Source of the DNA: DATBRC01 sp036560485
Lineage (GTDB): Bacteria > Pseudomonadota > Gammaproteobacteria > Burkholderiales > Burkholderiaceae_D
Direction: 5' to 3'
DNA length: 64,000 bases
NCBI GenBank assembly: GCA_036560485.1
Contig: DATBRC010000056.1
Coordinates: 41,157-105,156 of the forward strand
Shown: positions 1-10,500 of the stretch, one piece after another
Layout: each line of letters opens with the position of its first letter
Position numbering within the stretch: position 1 is the first letter of the stretch
Translations under genes and position numbers: made by a program
Notes under the pieces: model-generated
What the model was told of the DNA's origin: nothing
The model's database searches: none
Seen by the model: only the letters and a program-made list of their open reading frames with translations

Positions 1-493
1 ATTTTCAATGCAAAAATAGTCCGCGTCTCATTTGAAATAATGAAACTTTTAAGGAGACGTTCGCTTGCGGGCGTGGCCGTCATTTAATGGTTGGCAAGTT
101 AGTGACGGTTACGTTTGCGGACAGGATTAAGAATGGAGCTTGTGCTGGCAAGGGTTCCATTTTTATTTTTTCATTCTCCGGCATTGCCGATTGTATATAT
201 CGACCAGATATCTCCAACAATCTATTCAGCTATTAAAAAAATGTCTCGCACAGAAGTGCAGTCAGGCATTTCTAAATCTCAACGCATACCGCGAGAACAT
301 TGATTTTGCACAATAAGACATTCTTGTCTCTATCGTATTGTTAAAGAAATTTAATTTACGCCATACGAAGTGGCAAAGATATTTTCTCATGTAAGCGTTA
401 CACGTAATAAGGCTGGAGGTTATTGCCGAACGTTGGAAATGCCGGTAAGCATAAGAATTGTTATCGCATGATAAGCAAAGAGGATTATTTATC
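1..493. other. Upstream region of glgA, no convincing gene
   Basis: No open reading frame here looks coding. A Shine-Dalgarno-like AAGGAGA (51-57) stands 7 bases before a TTG at 65 that would open only a 21-residue frame ending at 130; I do not regard it as a gene. The stretch 220-420 is AT-rich and is the likely glgA promoter zone, but no pair of -35/-10 hexamers stands out. The gene to the left of the window edge cannot be seen. Confidence 0.5.
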
Positions 494-2140
494 TTGAATG
501 CACGTGTGTTAATCGTTACGTCAGAAGCTGTCCCTCTTATGAAAACGGGCGGCCTTGCCGATGTTATTTCTTCATTGGCACATCGTTTGCAATTGCTGGG
601 GATTGACGCAACGATCATGATGCCTGGCTATCCGGCGGCATTACATGCAGCAAAAAAATTGCGTGAAGTCGATAGGATGGAGCAACTGCCGGGCGGCCTG
701 GGGCAGCTATTGCTAGGTGCGATGCCTGACACGGATGTCCCGGTGGTTCTACTTAAAACAGAAGGCTTTGACCGCAGGACTGCCAATCCATATGTCGACA
801 CGCAAGGCAGAGAATTCGATGACAATGCCCTTTGTTTTGGTGCGCTGGCTCATGCAGCCACACGCATTTGCGCAGGGGAGACGACATTACCCAAGCCGCA
901 TGTCGTTCACGCCAACGATTGGCACGCTGGATTGATTCCTGCGCTGTTGCATCTAAAAGGTGTGAGTGAAGTTGCAACGGTATTGACGATCCATAATCTG
1001 GCATTTCAAGGAAATTTTCCGATGAGTTGCGCTGCTGCTCTCGGGATACCGGAATCAATGCGCACGCCTGAAGCATTCGAGTTCTGGGGCAAGCTTAGTT
1101 TTCTGAAGGGCGGTATCAAATATGCCGACCGCATTTCTACAGTCAGTCGATCTTATGCCGGTGAGATTTTAACGCCGCGCTTCGGGCATGGCATGGACGG
1201 CATTCTGAATACGCGTAAAACCGATTTGGTGGCGATTCCGAATGGCGTGGATAACGATGTATGGAATCCGGAAAATGACATCCTGATTGCGCATCATTTC
1301 ACACAGAATGATATGCGCGGAAAAGCAGACTGCAAATGCGATCTGCAGCAGCTGTTTGGATTGCCGATCGATCCGACTGCGCCTGTTCTTGCAATCGGAA
1401 GCAGGATGACGCACCAGAAGATGGCGGATGTCGCAATTGCTGCGTTGCCTGAAATCCTGCATCGCTACTCGTATGCGCAAGTGGTTGTGCTGGGATGCGG
1501 CGCTCATCATTTCGAACAGGCATTCCGCTACTTGTCTGAACAATTTCCTATGCGCGTCGGCGTACATATCGCCTACGATGAAGGACGCGCACATGCTCTA
1601 CATGCCGGGGCGGATATGTTGTTGCATGCCTCGCGTTTTGAGCCATTCGGATTGACGCCGCTCTATTCGATGCGTTACGGGACAATTCCTGTCGCATCAC
1701 GTGTTGGCGGGATGATCGATACAATTGTTGATGCCGGCTTGCGCGGACCAATACCGGAAACTGCGCGTGGAATACTTTTTGATGGCGAAGAGCCGGCGGA
1801 AATGATTGCTGCGGTTGGCCGTGCATTTGAGATCTACAGCCGCACGGATGAATGGCGGACGATGCAGCGCAATGCAATGTCGGCCGATTTTTCATGGACT
1901 GCGCCGGCGCAAGCATACGTCAATGTATTCGAGTCTGTGGCACCGGCTGCAGAAAAATATTTATTTTCGAATTGCAAAACGCAAGATCGGCGTGAGTCAT
2001 CGCCCTGCATGGCCGTGTCATCCAAAACGAAAAAAGATTCAGTGAATAAAAGTGCCATAACCGAATCAGTAAAAAAGATAAAAATAACCGACAGTGCAGT
2101 GAAGTTGGCGATAAATCCGTCGCCCATACTTGCCCAATGA
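494..2140 (+). CDS. glgA: Glycogen synthase (ADP-glucose type)
   Basis: GT5 glycogen synthase, elongating alpha-1,4-glucan from a nucleotide glucose donor in the cytoplasm. The N-terminus carries the donor-binding KTGGL motif with Lys17, then HANDWHAG at about 139-146 and the C-terminal donor-site motif EPFGLTPLYSMRYG starting near residue 383. The TTG at 494 is chosen as start because AAAGAGGA (477-484) sits 9 bases upstream; an upstream TTG at 458 has no ribosome site. The catalytic core ends near residue 483, and about 65 further residues, rich in Lys, Ser and Ile, form a tail not expected in GlgA. First gene of a unit with glgX and a nucleotidyltransferase. Function is confident; the donor sugar nucleotide is inferred from the family. 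Confidence 0.95.
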   Translation: MNARVLIVTSEAVPLMKTGGLADVISSLAHRLQLLGIDATIMMPGYPAALHAAKKLREVDRMEQLPGGLGQLLLGAMPDTDVPVVLLKTEGFDRRTANPYVDTQGREFDDNALCFGALAHAATRICAGETTLPKPHVVHANDWHAGLIPALLHLKGVSEVATVLTIHNLAFQGNFPMSCAAALGIPESMRTPEAFEFWGKLSFLKGGIKYADRISTVSRSYAGEILTPRFGHGMDGILNTRKTDLVAIPNGVDNDVWNPENDILIAHHFTQNDMRGKADCKCDLQQLFGLPIDPTAPVLAIGSRMTHQKMADVAIAALPEILHRYSYAQVVVLGCGAHHFEQAFRYLSEQFPMRVGVHIAYDEGRAHALHAGADMLLHASRFEPFGLTPLYSMRYGTIPVASRVGGMIDTIVDAGLRGPIPETARGILFDGEEPAEMIAAVGRAFEIYSRTDEWRTMQRNAMSADFSWTAPAQAYVNVFESVAPAAEKYLFSNCKTQDRRESSPCMAVSSKTKKDSVNKSAITESVKKIKITDSAVKLAINPSPILAQ

Positions 2141-2225
2141 AGAATGCCGCTTGATAAGAGACACTATCGCGTTTGCGAACGATTACAACATCGACATGCA
2201 CAGTGGCATGTCCGGAGACTGAACA

Positions 2226-4352
2226 ATGTTTTTCAAAATCCCTGGCCGCTTGGCGACAGGTCGACCTTATCCGCTTGGCGCCACTTATGATGGAACAGGA
2301 GTAAATTTCGCCGTATTTTCTGCCAATGCCGAAAAGGTGGATTTGTGCGTGTTTGATCCGGCAGGACGCAAGGAGGTGGCGCGACTTGCCATGCCGGATT
2401 GCACGGATGAAGTGTGGAACGGTTACTTGCCCGAGGCAAGTCCAGGTTTGCTCTATGGATATCGCGCTTATGGCGCTTACGACCCACAGCGTGGCCATCG
2501 CTTTAATCACCATAAATTATTATTGGATCCATATGCGCGGTTACTGTCGGGACCGTTGCGCTGGACCGATGCTCTATTTGGATACCGGCTCGACTCGCCG
2601 CGTGCAGATCTCAGCTTTGATCGAAGAGATAGTGCACCGGCGGTGCCGAAAGCGGTAGTGGTCGAAGACGCATTTAATTGGGGCGATGATAAGCGGCCTC
2701 ATGTACCTTGGCCAAAGACGGTTATTTACGAGGCACATGTGCGCGGCATTTCGATTTTGCGTGATGACTTGCGAACGGAATTGCGCGGCACTTTTACTGC
2801 TCTCGCCAATCCGCCCTTTGTAGAATACCTTCAAAGATTAGGGATAACAACGATTGAACTGATGCCGGTGAATGCCTATATGCAGGATCATTTTCTGGTG
2901 CAACGCGGTCTGCGCAATTATTGGGGTTACAGCCCACTGTCATTTTTTGCGCCGGAGCCGGGCTATCTGTCGCATGGTGGTTTGAATGATATGCGCATGG
3001 CGGTGCGGCGGCTGCACGCTGCCGGCATCGAAGTCATACTCGATGTCGTGTACAACCACACCAGCAGCGGCAACGAATTGGGACCTACTTTTTGTTTTCG
3101 CGGTCTCGATAATGCCAGTTATTTTCGGCTGGTTCCCGGCAATGAGCGCTATTACATCAATGAGACCGGATGCGGCAATACGCTTAATGTATCGCATCCG
3201 CGTGTTCTGCAAATGGTGATGGATTCGTTGCGATATTGGGCGGAATTTTTTCATATTGACGGTTTTCGTTTCGATCTGGGTGCGGCACTCGGCCGTGAAG
3301 GAACCGGCTTTGATCCTGGCTCCGGGTTCTTTGATGCAATTCTTCAAGATCCGCTTCTGTCCCGTCTGAAACTGATTTCAGAACCTTGGGACATTGGGCC
3401 TGGCGGCTATCAGCTGGGGAACCATCCGCCAGGTTTTGCAGAATGGAACGATAAATTTCGCGATGGCATACGGCGCTTTTGGCGTGGCGATTCCGGCCAG
3501 CGTGCGGACTTTGCAGCGCGCTTGAGCGGATCAGCCGATATTTTTAATCGTCGCCGTCGCAAGCCCTGGGCTTCTATCAATTATGTCGCGTCGCATGATG
3601 GATTCACGTTGCAGGATTTGGTGAGTTACAACCAGAAACATAACGAAGCAAATGGTGAAAATAATCGTGATGGGCATGCGGAAAATTTCAGCAATAACTG
3701 GGGTGGTGAAGGTCCGACTGACGACAAGGGTATCTGCGCATTGCGCGATCGGATCAAGCGCGCGATACTGGCAACGATCGCATTTTCGCAAGGGACGCCG
3801 ATGCTATTGGCCGGCGATGAATTTGGCCGTACGCAACAAGGCAATAATAATGCCTATTGCCAAGACAATGAGATTTCATGGGTCAATTGGAAGATGGCGG
3901 AAACGGCGGATGCGCAAATATTGATTGCTTATATTGGGCGATTGATAGCGTTGCGTCAAAGTTTTACGGCACTGCAATCACAATATTTTCTGTATGGTGA
4001 CGAGATCGCGCCTGAGGTATTGGATATTGCGTGGTTTGATGAGCGCGGTGAGACTCTTACGCCGGACGCATGGCAAAATCCGGAGGCGAGAGCACTCTCT
4101 GTGCAGCGTGCCAGTGTGAGAGCAAATGGAAAAATTGATACGGTAATGATGTTCGTAAATGGTGGGCACGATCCGCTGATGTTTGCTTTTCCGCGTTCAC
4201 AATTCAAATGGCATTTATTGATTGATAGTGCCGAGCCGCAGGTCATGGCTCATCCAGTGCAGGAGAAAACAATCAAAGTGCAAGGACACAGTGTCATGCT
4301 GTTTGGCAATCGTATCCCGGCAGTATTGGTCAATATGAATGAATCATCGTAA
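2226..4352 (+). CDS. glgX: Glycogen debranching enzyme, copy 1
   Basis: GH13 isoamylase-type debranching enzyme that hydrolyses alpha-1,6 branches of glycogen. An N-terminal CBM48-like domain (about 12-100) precedes the TIM barrel with VVYNHT near 278, nucleophile Asp350 in GFRFDLG, acid Glu386 in LISEPWD and His457-Asp458 in ASHDGF. The 708-residue length is normal. ATG 2226 follows GGAG (2214-2217) by 8 bases. It lies 85 bases after glgA. A second close homologue sits at 16486-18612, so this locus carries two debranching enzymes with the same catalytic residues; they may differ in chain-length preference, which the sequence cannot show. Confidence 0.95.
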   Translation: MFFKIPGRLATGRPYPLGATYDGTGVNFAVFSANAEKVDLCVFDPAGRKEVARLAMPDCTDEVWNGYLPEASPGLLYGYRAYGAYDPQRGHRFNHHKLLLDPYARLLSGPLRWTDALFGYRLDSPRADLSFDRRDSAPAVPKAVVVEDAFNWGDDKRPHVPWPKTVIYEAHVRGISILRDDLRTELRGTFTALANPPFVEYLQRLGITTIELMPVNAYMQDHFLVQRGLRNYWGYSPLSFFAPEPGYLSHGGLNDMRMAVRRLHAAGIEVILDVVYNHTSSGNELGPTFCFRGLDNASYFRLVPGNERYYINETGCGNTLNVSHPRVLQMVMDSLRYWAEFFHIDGFRFDLGAALGREGTGFDPGSGFFDAILQDPLLSRLKLISEPWDIGPGGYQLGNHPPGFAEWNDKFRDGIRRFWRGDSGQRADFAARLSGSADIFNRRRRKPWASINYVASHDGFTLQDLVSYNQKHNEANGENNRDGHAENFSNNWGGEGPTDDKGICALRDRIKRAILATIAFSQGTPMLLAGDEFGRTQQGNNNAYCQDNEISWVNWKMAETADAQILIAYIGRLIALRQSFTALQSQYFLYGDEIAPEVLDIAWFDERGETLTPDAWQNPEARALSVQRASVRANGKIDTVMMFVNGGHDPLMFAFPRSQFKWHLLIDSAEPQVMAHPVQEKTIKVQGHSVMLFGNRIPAVLVNMNESS

Positions 4353-4390
4353 TGAGTTGTAATCGTTCATCACTAAAAGGTTAATTGAAT

Positions 4391-5521
4391 ATGAAAGCAA
4401 TGATTCTCGCCGCAGGAAAAGGAACGCGTGTTCGCCCTCTGACATACGACCTGCCAAAGCCAATGATTCCGATTCTGGGCAAGCCGGTGATGGCTTATAT
4501 TGTTGAACATCTCGTCAAGTGCGAGGTGAAGGAGATCATGGTCAACGTCAGTTATCTTCACGAAAAGATCGAAAGCTATTTCGGTGAAGGCGGACAATTT
4601 GGCGTACGCATCGGCTATTCATTTGAAGGTTATGTGACGGAAAGCGGCGAAGTCGTTCCGGAAGCATTGGGCTCCGCGGGCGGCATAAAGAAGATTCAGG
4701 AATTCGGCGGCTTCTTTGATGACACCACAATTGTGTTGTGCGGCGATGCGATCATTGATCTCGATATTCAAGCTGCAGTAGCTGAGCACAAGCGCAAGGG
4801 CGCATTGGCCAGCGTCGTTGTCAAGGAAGTGCCGTGGGATAAAGTATCCGAATATGGCGTTGTCGTTACTGATCCGGAAGGACGCATCCTGACATTCCAG
4901 GAAAAACCGAAACGGAGTGAAGCGCTGTCTAATTTTGTCAGCACCGGCATTTACATCTTTGAGCCGGAAGCGATCGATTTGATACCGTCAGGCGAAGTAT
5001 TCGATATCGGATCGCAGCTATTCCCATTGATGGCAAAAAGCGGTTTGCCATTCTTCGCGCTGAAGCAGGATTTCCAATGGCTCGATATCGGCAGCGTCAC
5101 GGATTACTGGGGTGTGTTGCAAAGTCTGCTTTCCGGCGAAGTGTCCGGAATGGAAATGCCCGGTGCACAAATCAAGGAGAGGGTGCATGTAGGTTTGAAC
5201 ACACGCATCGATTGGGAAAATACGACAATTGAAGGGCCGGTTTATATCGGCGCAGGATGTCACATCGAAGCCGGCAGCAAAATTGTCGGGCCGTGCTGGA
5301 TCGGACACGGCAGCCATATCTGCAAAGGTGCACGGGTTATACGCAGCATTCTTTTTGAATATACGCGAGTACTGCCGAATGCCGAGCTAAGCGAGGTGAT
5401 TGTATGCGGAGATTTTAGTGCAGACCGAGACGGCAATATGTATCGATTATCCGAAGTGCGCAACAGCGGTCTTGTGAATGCGCGAGATCGCAGACAAAAG
5501 CCGCGCAATATCGCGGCATAA
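4391..5521 (+). CDS. Sugar-1-phosphate nucleotidyltransferase with left-handed beta-helix tail
   Basis: The N-terminus AAGKGTRVRPLTYDLPKP is the nucleotidyltransferase signature, followed by a Rossmann-like domain to about residue 235 and a C-terminal hexapeptide-repeat region (about 255-340) as in GlmU or mannose-1-phosphate guanylyltransferase-like enzymes. It would activate a sugar-1-phosphate with an NTP. It is not a standard GlgC, but its place directly behind glgA and glgX suggests it supplies the nucleotide sugar for glucan synthesis; this is inference. ATG 4391 is chosen because AAAAGG (4375-4380) is 10 bases upstream; a TTG at 4385 is too close to that site. The base and sugar specificity cannot be read from sequence. 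Confidence 0.8.
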   Translation: MKAMILAAGKGTRVRPLTYDLPKPMIPILGKPVMAYIVEHLVKCEVKEIMVNVSYLHEKIESYFGEGGQFGVRIGYSFEGYVTESGEVVPEALGSAGGIKKIQEFGGFFDDTTIVLCGDAIIDLDIQAAVAEHKRKGALASVVVKEVPWDKVSEYGVVVTDPEGRILTFQEKPKRSEALSNFVSTGIYIFEPEAIDLIPSGEVFDIGSQLFPLMAKSGLPFFALKQDFQWLDIGSVTDYWGVLQSLLSGEVSGMEMPGAQIKERVHVGLNTRIDWENTTIEGPVYIGAGCHIEAGSKIVGPCWIGHGSHICKGARVIRSILFEYTRVLPNAELSEVIVCGDFSADRDGNMYRLSEVRNSGLVNARDRRQKPRNIAA

Positions 5522-5542
5522 ATTTGGTGCTGCAATATCGAA

Positions 5543-5581
5543 CGACATCGCCTGGACTGTTATAAGATGCAGGCGATGTCG
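5543..5581. terminator. Hairpin between convergent genes
   Basis: A perfect 12-bp inverted repeat (5543-5554 with 5570-5581, 15-base loop) lies between the ends of the nucleotidyltransferase and the convergent alpha-glucosidase. It has no T-tract on either strand, so it is terminator-like only by position and stem strength. Confidence 0.4.
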
Positions 5582-5587
5582 GCGCGA

Positions 5588-7207
5588 TCAGTAGCGATTC
5601 ACCTGCAGAAAACAAAAACCATTAGTCTCAAGCAAAACGCCATAGCTGGTCGCGTTCGCATTTTGGCTTAATACAGTCTTATGAAAGTTTTGCGATGCAA
5701 TCTGCTTACGCTCGGTATCCATATTGAACAAACAGATCATTTCACGCTCCTTGAATTTTCTGGAGAAAGCCAACACGCCTTCCGGTGCGTCCAAAAGCTC
5801 AATACTGCCTTTGCTTAATTCCGGATATTCGTTGCGCAGACGAATAACCTGGCGCGTGAAATGCAGGATCGAGTTCGGATCCGATTCCTGATCATCTACA
5901 TTCAATTCGATATGCATTTTATCGACAGGCAGCCACGGCTCAGTTTCACTGAATCCGCCATGCACGCGATTTGACCATGGCATCGGCGTACGGCAGCCGT
6001 CGCGTCCCTTGAATTTCGGCCAGAACGTAATGCCGAACGGATCTTGCAAGCGCTCGAACGGTACATCCGCTTGCGGCAGTCCCAGTTCCTCGCCTTGATA
6101 CAGGCAAATATCGCCGCGCATCGAAAATAGCAGCGCCAGCATTTCCTTTGCAGTGAATTCCGGATTGCGGCCGTTTAGCCAGCGTGTCGCGACGCGTGCC
6201 TTGTCGTGGTTGCTTAATGCGTAGCAGGCTGAAGCTGGAGCGGTGATGTTTTCCTCCAGTGTGCGGATCACATTGCCGACATGCGACGCGCTGCTATCCG
6301 GCCCCATCATCGAAAAACTGTAAGCAGAGTGCAGCCGCTTTTCACCGGTATATTGTCCCATCAGTTTCAGTGCATCATGACCGCCCACTTCCGCCAGGCT
6401 GAATGCATCGTAGGCATCCAGCAGCTTGCGAATCTTTTCAAGAAACGCATGCATCTCCGGACGCGCTTGATCATAAATATGGACTTGAAAGCCATAAGGA
6501 TGCAAAGCAGCACTGCTGTCTTCTCGCGCCGGATTATTACGTAATTGCTGATCTTGAAAAATATGGTTGCATGCATCGAAGCGAAATCCGGATACGCCCA
6601 TATCGAGCCAGAATGTCATTTCTTCCAGCACTGCGGTTTGCACATCGGGATTATGCATATTCAAATCGGGTTGATTTGAAAAAAACGAGTGGAAATAATA
6701 TTGCCGCCGCTCTGCATCCCAGCGCCATGCAGTGCCGCCGAACACCGATACCCAATTATTCGGCGGGCTGCCGTCCGGTTTCGGATCGGCCCACGTATAC
6801 CAATCGGACTTATTATTTTCTTTCAATCGGCTTTGCTTGAACCAGGCATGTTCTTCTGATGTATGCGAAATCACCATATCGACAATCACGCCGAGTCCAA
6901 GCGCTTTCGCATGCTGCATCAGACTTTTGAAATCATCCATCGTGCCGAAGATCGGATCGACTTCTCGGTAATTAGATACGTCGTAACCGAAGTCTTTCAT
7001 CGGCGATTTAAAAAATGGGCTGATCCAAATCGCATCAACGCCAAGACTCTTGACGTAAGACAGTTTTTTTTCGATGCCGGGCAAATCGCCGATGCCGTCA
7101 CCGTTTGAATCGAGAAAACTACGCGGATATATCTGATAAATAATCATAGAACTCATTTCATAAAACAATGTCGGATCAACAATGCGCAATACAGGCACAG
7201 TGTCCAA
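5588..7207 (-). CDS. Alpha-glucosidase / oligo-1,6-glucosidase family
   Basis: GH13 enzyme of the alpha-glucosidase/trehalose-6-phosphate hydrolase type, releasing glucose from the non-reducing ends of small alpha-glucosides. It opens with MIIYQIYPRSF, has VISHTSEEHAWF near 113, nucleophile Asp211 in GFRFDAC, acid Glu273 in SLAEVGG and His334-Asp335 in LSNHDK. No signal peptide, so cytoplasmic. The start is uncertain: TTG at 7207 has no ribosome site, and ATG codons at 7153 or 7144 would give a more usual N-terminus. It is transcribed toward the nucleotidyltransferase and divergently from the glgE operon. It would degrade maltodextrins freed by GlgX and MalQ; exact bond specificity is open. 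Confidence 0.85.
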   Translation of the reverse strand: MDTVPVLRIVDPTLFYEMSSMIIYQIYPRSFLDSNGDGIGDLPGIEKKLSYVKSLGVDAIWISPFFKSPMKDFGYDVSNYREVDPIFGTMDDFKSLMQHAKALGLGVIVDMVISHTSEEHAWFKQSRLKENNKSDWYTWADPKPDGSPPNNWVSVFGGTAWRWDAERRQYYFHSFFSNQPDLNMHNPDVQTAVLEEMTFWLDMGVSGFRFDACNHIFQDQQLRNNPAREDSSAALHPYGFQVHIYDQARPEMHAFLEKIRKLLDAYDAFSLAEVGGHDALKLMGQYTGEKRLHSAYSFSMMGPDSSASHVGNVIRTLEENITAPASACYALSNHDKARVATRWLNGRNPEFTAKEMLALLFSMRGDICLYQGEELGLPQADVPFERLQDPFGITFWPKFKGRDGCRTPMPWSNRVHGGFSETEPWLPVDKMHIELNVDDQESDPNSILHFTRQVIRLRNEYPELSKGSIELLDAPEGVLAFSRKFKEREMICLFNMDTERKQIASQNFHKTVLSQNANATSYGVLLETNGFCFLQVNRY

Positions 7208-7519
7208 CGAATTTTCTATCAGCCAACTTTGGCAAGATCGCTTTTTTATTTTCCGCGTTTATGCAGAAGAAAAGCAATTCTATTGCCTAACGAAAATGGC
7301 GCGTTATCGAAGACAGCAAAATGTCGCACTTTGTTCCTGAAGTGCAACGGCTATTGCTCGATATGCATCACAAAAAAACAAAAGCATGAATAGAACAATA
7401 TCGATGATTGCGATTTCACAATGGTTCGTCGCAAACAGATTGCGGATCCAGATGCTCTTATGGAAAGATCTTTTAGATAATCGATTAATACACCTTGATA
7501 CAAAAGGATGCAGTCCAAG
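7208..7519. promoter_or_regulatory. Divergent intergenic region, glucosidase / glgE operon
   Basis: About 310 AT-rich bases with no coding frame separate the leftward alpha-glucosidase from the rightward glgE-treY operon, so promoters for both must lie here. I see no clear consensus hexamers or palindromic operator. Confidence 0.5.
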
Positions 7520-10500
7520 ATGGCTATTGAGACGCCTTTCCTGCCTCGAATCTATTATCTGAATCCAAAAATTCCCGGCTTATCTTCCAAACTGGAACAG
7601 CATGTTGATCGATGCGCGGCAATGGAATTTGATCATGTGCTGATCCCGAATTTTTTTGATCGCGGCGATGACTTTGATATACATTTCGATGAAGTGGTCA
7701 GCACATTGGCAAAGCGTTGCGCTAATAAGCGATTGAAACTGTTGATCGATTTAAATGTAAGCAGCACTGCTGCAAATAGCGCATTACCGCATATACATCC
7801 GGCCTGGTTTTTCAGTCATGATCAATTCAACGATTTGCCCGATCCGCGTTATCCGGTTCGGCATGACGCCAAATGGAACTTTCGATTTGACCAGCCTGCC
7901 CTGACTGAAGAAATATTGGCATATTGGCGACAGCGTTTACAAGAATGGATTGATGCCGGCATTTCCGGATTTCGTTGTGTCGACATTGCAAAGCCGCCCG
8001 CGTTTACATGGAAGCATTTAATCGATAGCGCGAAACAGCAGAGCCGGGCGCTACGCTTTCTTGGCTGGACACCCGGTTGTACGCCTGAGCAGATTGATGC
8101 GTTGACAGAATGCGGATTCGACGCCGCATTTTCATCAGGAGCGTGGTGGGATTACCGCTCAAGATGGCTGGTCGAAGAGCAGACCAGGTTGAGCCGCATC
8201 GCGCCACCCATCACCTTTCCAGACAGTCCTGACGAGCCGGTTATTGCACGCATGGCAGGTGCCGATGAGTCGCAACGACATCAGGTATATCGGCGTGCTT
8301 TGCGGCTTGCTGCTACAACAGGCAACGGCATATTGATTCCAATGGGATTTGAGTTCGGTTTGTCTTGTCACGAACCATCTGATGATCTCAACGCAATGCG
8401 CAGGGAGACATCTATCGATTTGTCCGATGAAATTGCGCAGGTTAATGCAATGATCGCGGAGTTGGGGAAGCGCTTTTATGCTGCGCCATTGCAGATACTG
8501 AGCAGTGCCGATTCCAGTGCAACAGTGATGTTGCGCCATGCCGTAGAGAAAACAAGTTCACAGAACGAAGCGTTATTCATTATCGTGAATGCCGATACCT
8601 CGCAAGCTTGTTCAGTGAGCGAGCGTCAATTGCAAACGCGGGCTGGCGGTTTTATTCCCGATAAGGAAATATGGCCCGGTGCAGAAACTGCTTCAGCGTC
8701 ACACACACTGGAATTGAAGCCTGCCGAGTTAAAGCTCTTTACAGCCCATCGCCTGGCGCCTATCGTCACACCCGCCAGCCGAGGCAAGCAAGCGGTGACG
8801 GCGGCAGCACGCGCACCGCGCATTGCAATCGAATCGATTTCACCAACGATTGATTGCGGAAAATATTCGGTGAAACGAATCGTCGGCGAATCGGTCAATA
8901 TCGAAGCAGATGTATTTGTCGATGGCCACGACAAGATCGCGGTTACATTGCTGTGGCGCACAGCAGACCAGGCGGAATGGCAACAGATGCGCATGCATGC
9001 AATGGAAAATGATCGCTGGTCCGCCAGTTTTCCGCTTATGCGTATCGGACGCTACCAATTTGCAATCGAAGCATGGCGCGATGCATTTGCCACTTACCGC
9101 GACGAGCTGGAAAAAAAGACTGCGGCCGGATTGGATGTTGCGTTGGAGCTGGAAGAAGGAAGATTGCTGGTTGAAGCTGCTGCAGATTATGCCGAGCAGC
9201 AATCAATCAATGATGTGGCTGACACGTTAAAAGCATTGAACAAGGCGTTGAAGCCTGCGAAAACGCGCGACAAAAGCAAGGCGCCTTTTAATGATGCTGA
9301 ACGCATTGCAGCATTGCTATCAGAGAGAACTGCAGAAGCAATGCGCAACGCAGATCCACGGCCGTTTGCTGTGCGCAGCGATCCGATATTCAGGATTGAG
9401 GTTGATCGTACTGCAGCGCAATTTTCCAGCTGGTATGAATTGTTTCCCCGCTCGCAAACGAATGACCCGGCACGTCATGGCACATTTAATGATGTGATCA
9501 AGCGCTTGCCGTTGATCAAGGCAATGGGGTTCGATACGCTTTATTTTCCACCTATACATCCGATCGGCAGGAAAAATCGCAAAGGCCGCAATAACAGTTT
9601 GACGCCCGGGCCCAACGATCCTGGCAGTCCTTATGCGATCGGTGCGGCAGAAGGCGGACATGACGCGATTCATCCTGAACTGGGCACACTGGAAGATTTT
9701 CGCAGCTTGCGCCAACAAGCGGCATTGCATGGATTGGAAATCGCGCTCGACTTTGCGATTCAATGTTCGCCCGATCATCCATGGTTGAAGCAACATCCCG
9801 ACTGGTTCGACTGGCGGCCGGATGGTTCGCTTCGCTATGCGGAGAATCCGCCAAAGAAATATCAGGATATCGTCAACGTGCATTTTTATGGCGAAGGCGT
9901 CATTCCTGCGTTATGGATCGCATTGCGCGATATCGTGTTGTTCTGGGTGAAAGAAGGCATACGTGTTTTTCGTGTCGATAACCCGCATACCAAACCGCTG
10001 CCATTTTGGGAATGGATGATTGCCGATATTCGTAGCCGTTACCCGGATACGATCTTTTTGTCAGAAGCCTTCACGCGGCCGAAGATGATGTATCGACTTG
10101 CCAAGCTTGGTTTCTCGCAGTCGTATACCTACTTCACGTGGCGACATACCAAGCAAGAGTTCATCGAATACATGACCGAGCTGACGACCACGAGTGTGCG
10201 CGAATATTTCCGTCCGCATTTTTTTGTCAACACGCCGGATATCAATCCGTATTTTTTGCAGCATTCTGGCCGTCCCGGTTTTTTGATTCGTGCAGCACTG
10301 GCAACGATGTTGTCCGGTTTATGGGGAATGTATAGCGGATTCGAGCTATGCGAAGGGACACCGCTGCCGGGAAAAGAAGAATATCTGGATTCGGAAAAAT
10401 ATGAAATCCGCGTCAGGGATTGGCAATACCCGGGAAACATCATTCAAGAAATTTCGACGCTGAATCGGATACGCTCTGAAAATCCTGCTTTACAAACGCA

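Noticed and set aside
115..303. 62-codon frame upstream of glgA
   Set aside because: No ribosome site, no domain and AT-rich irregular composition.
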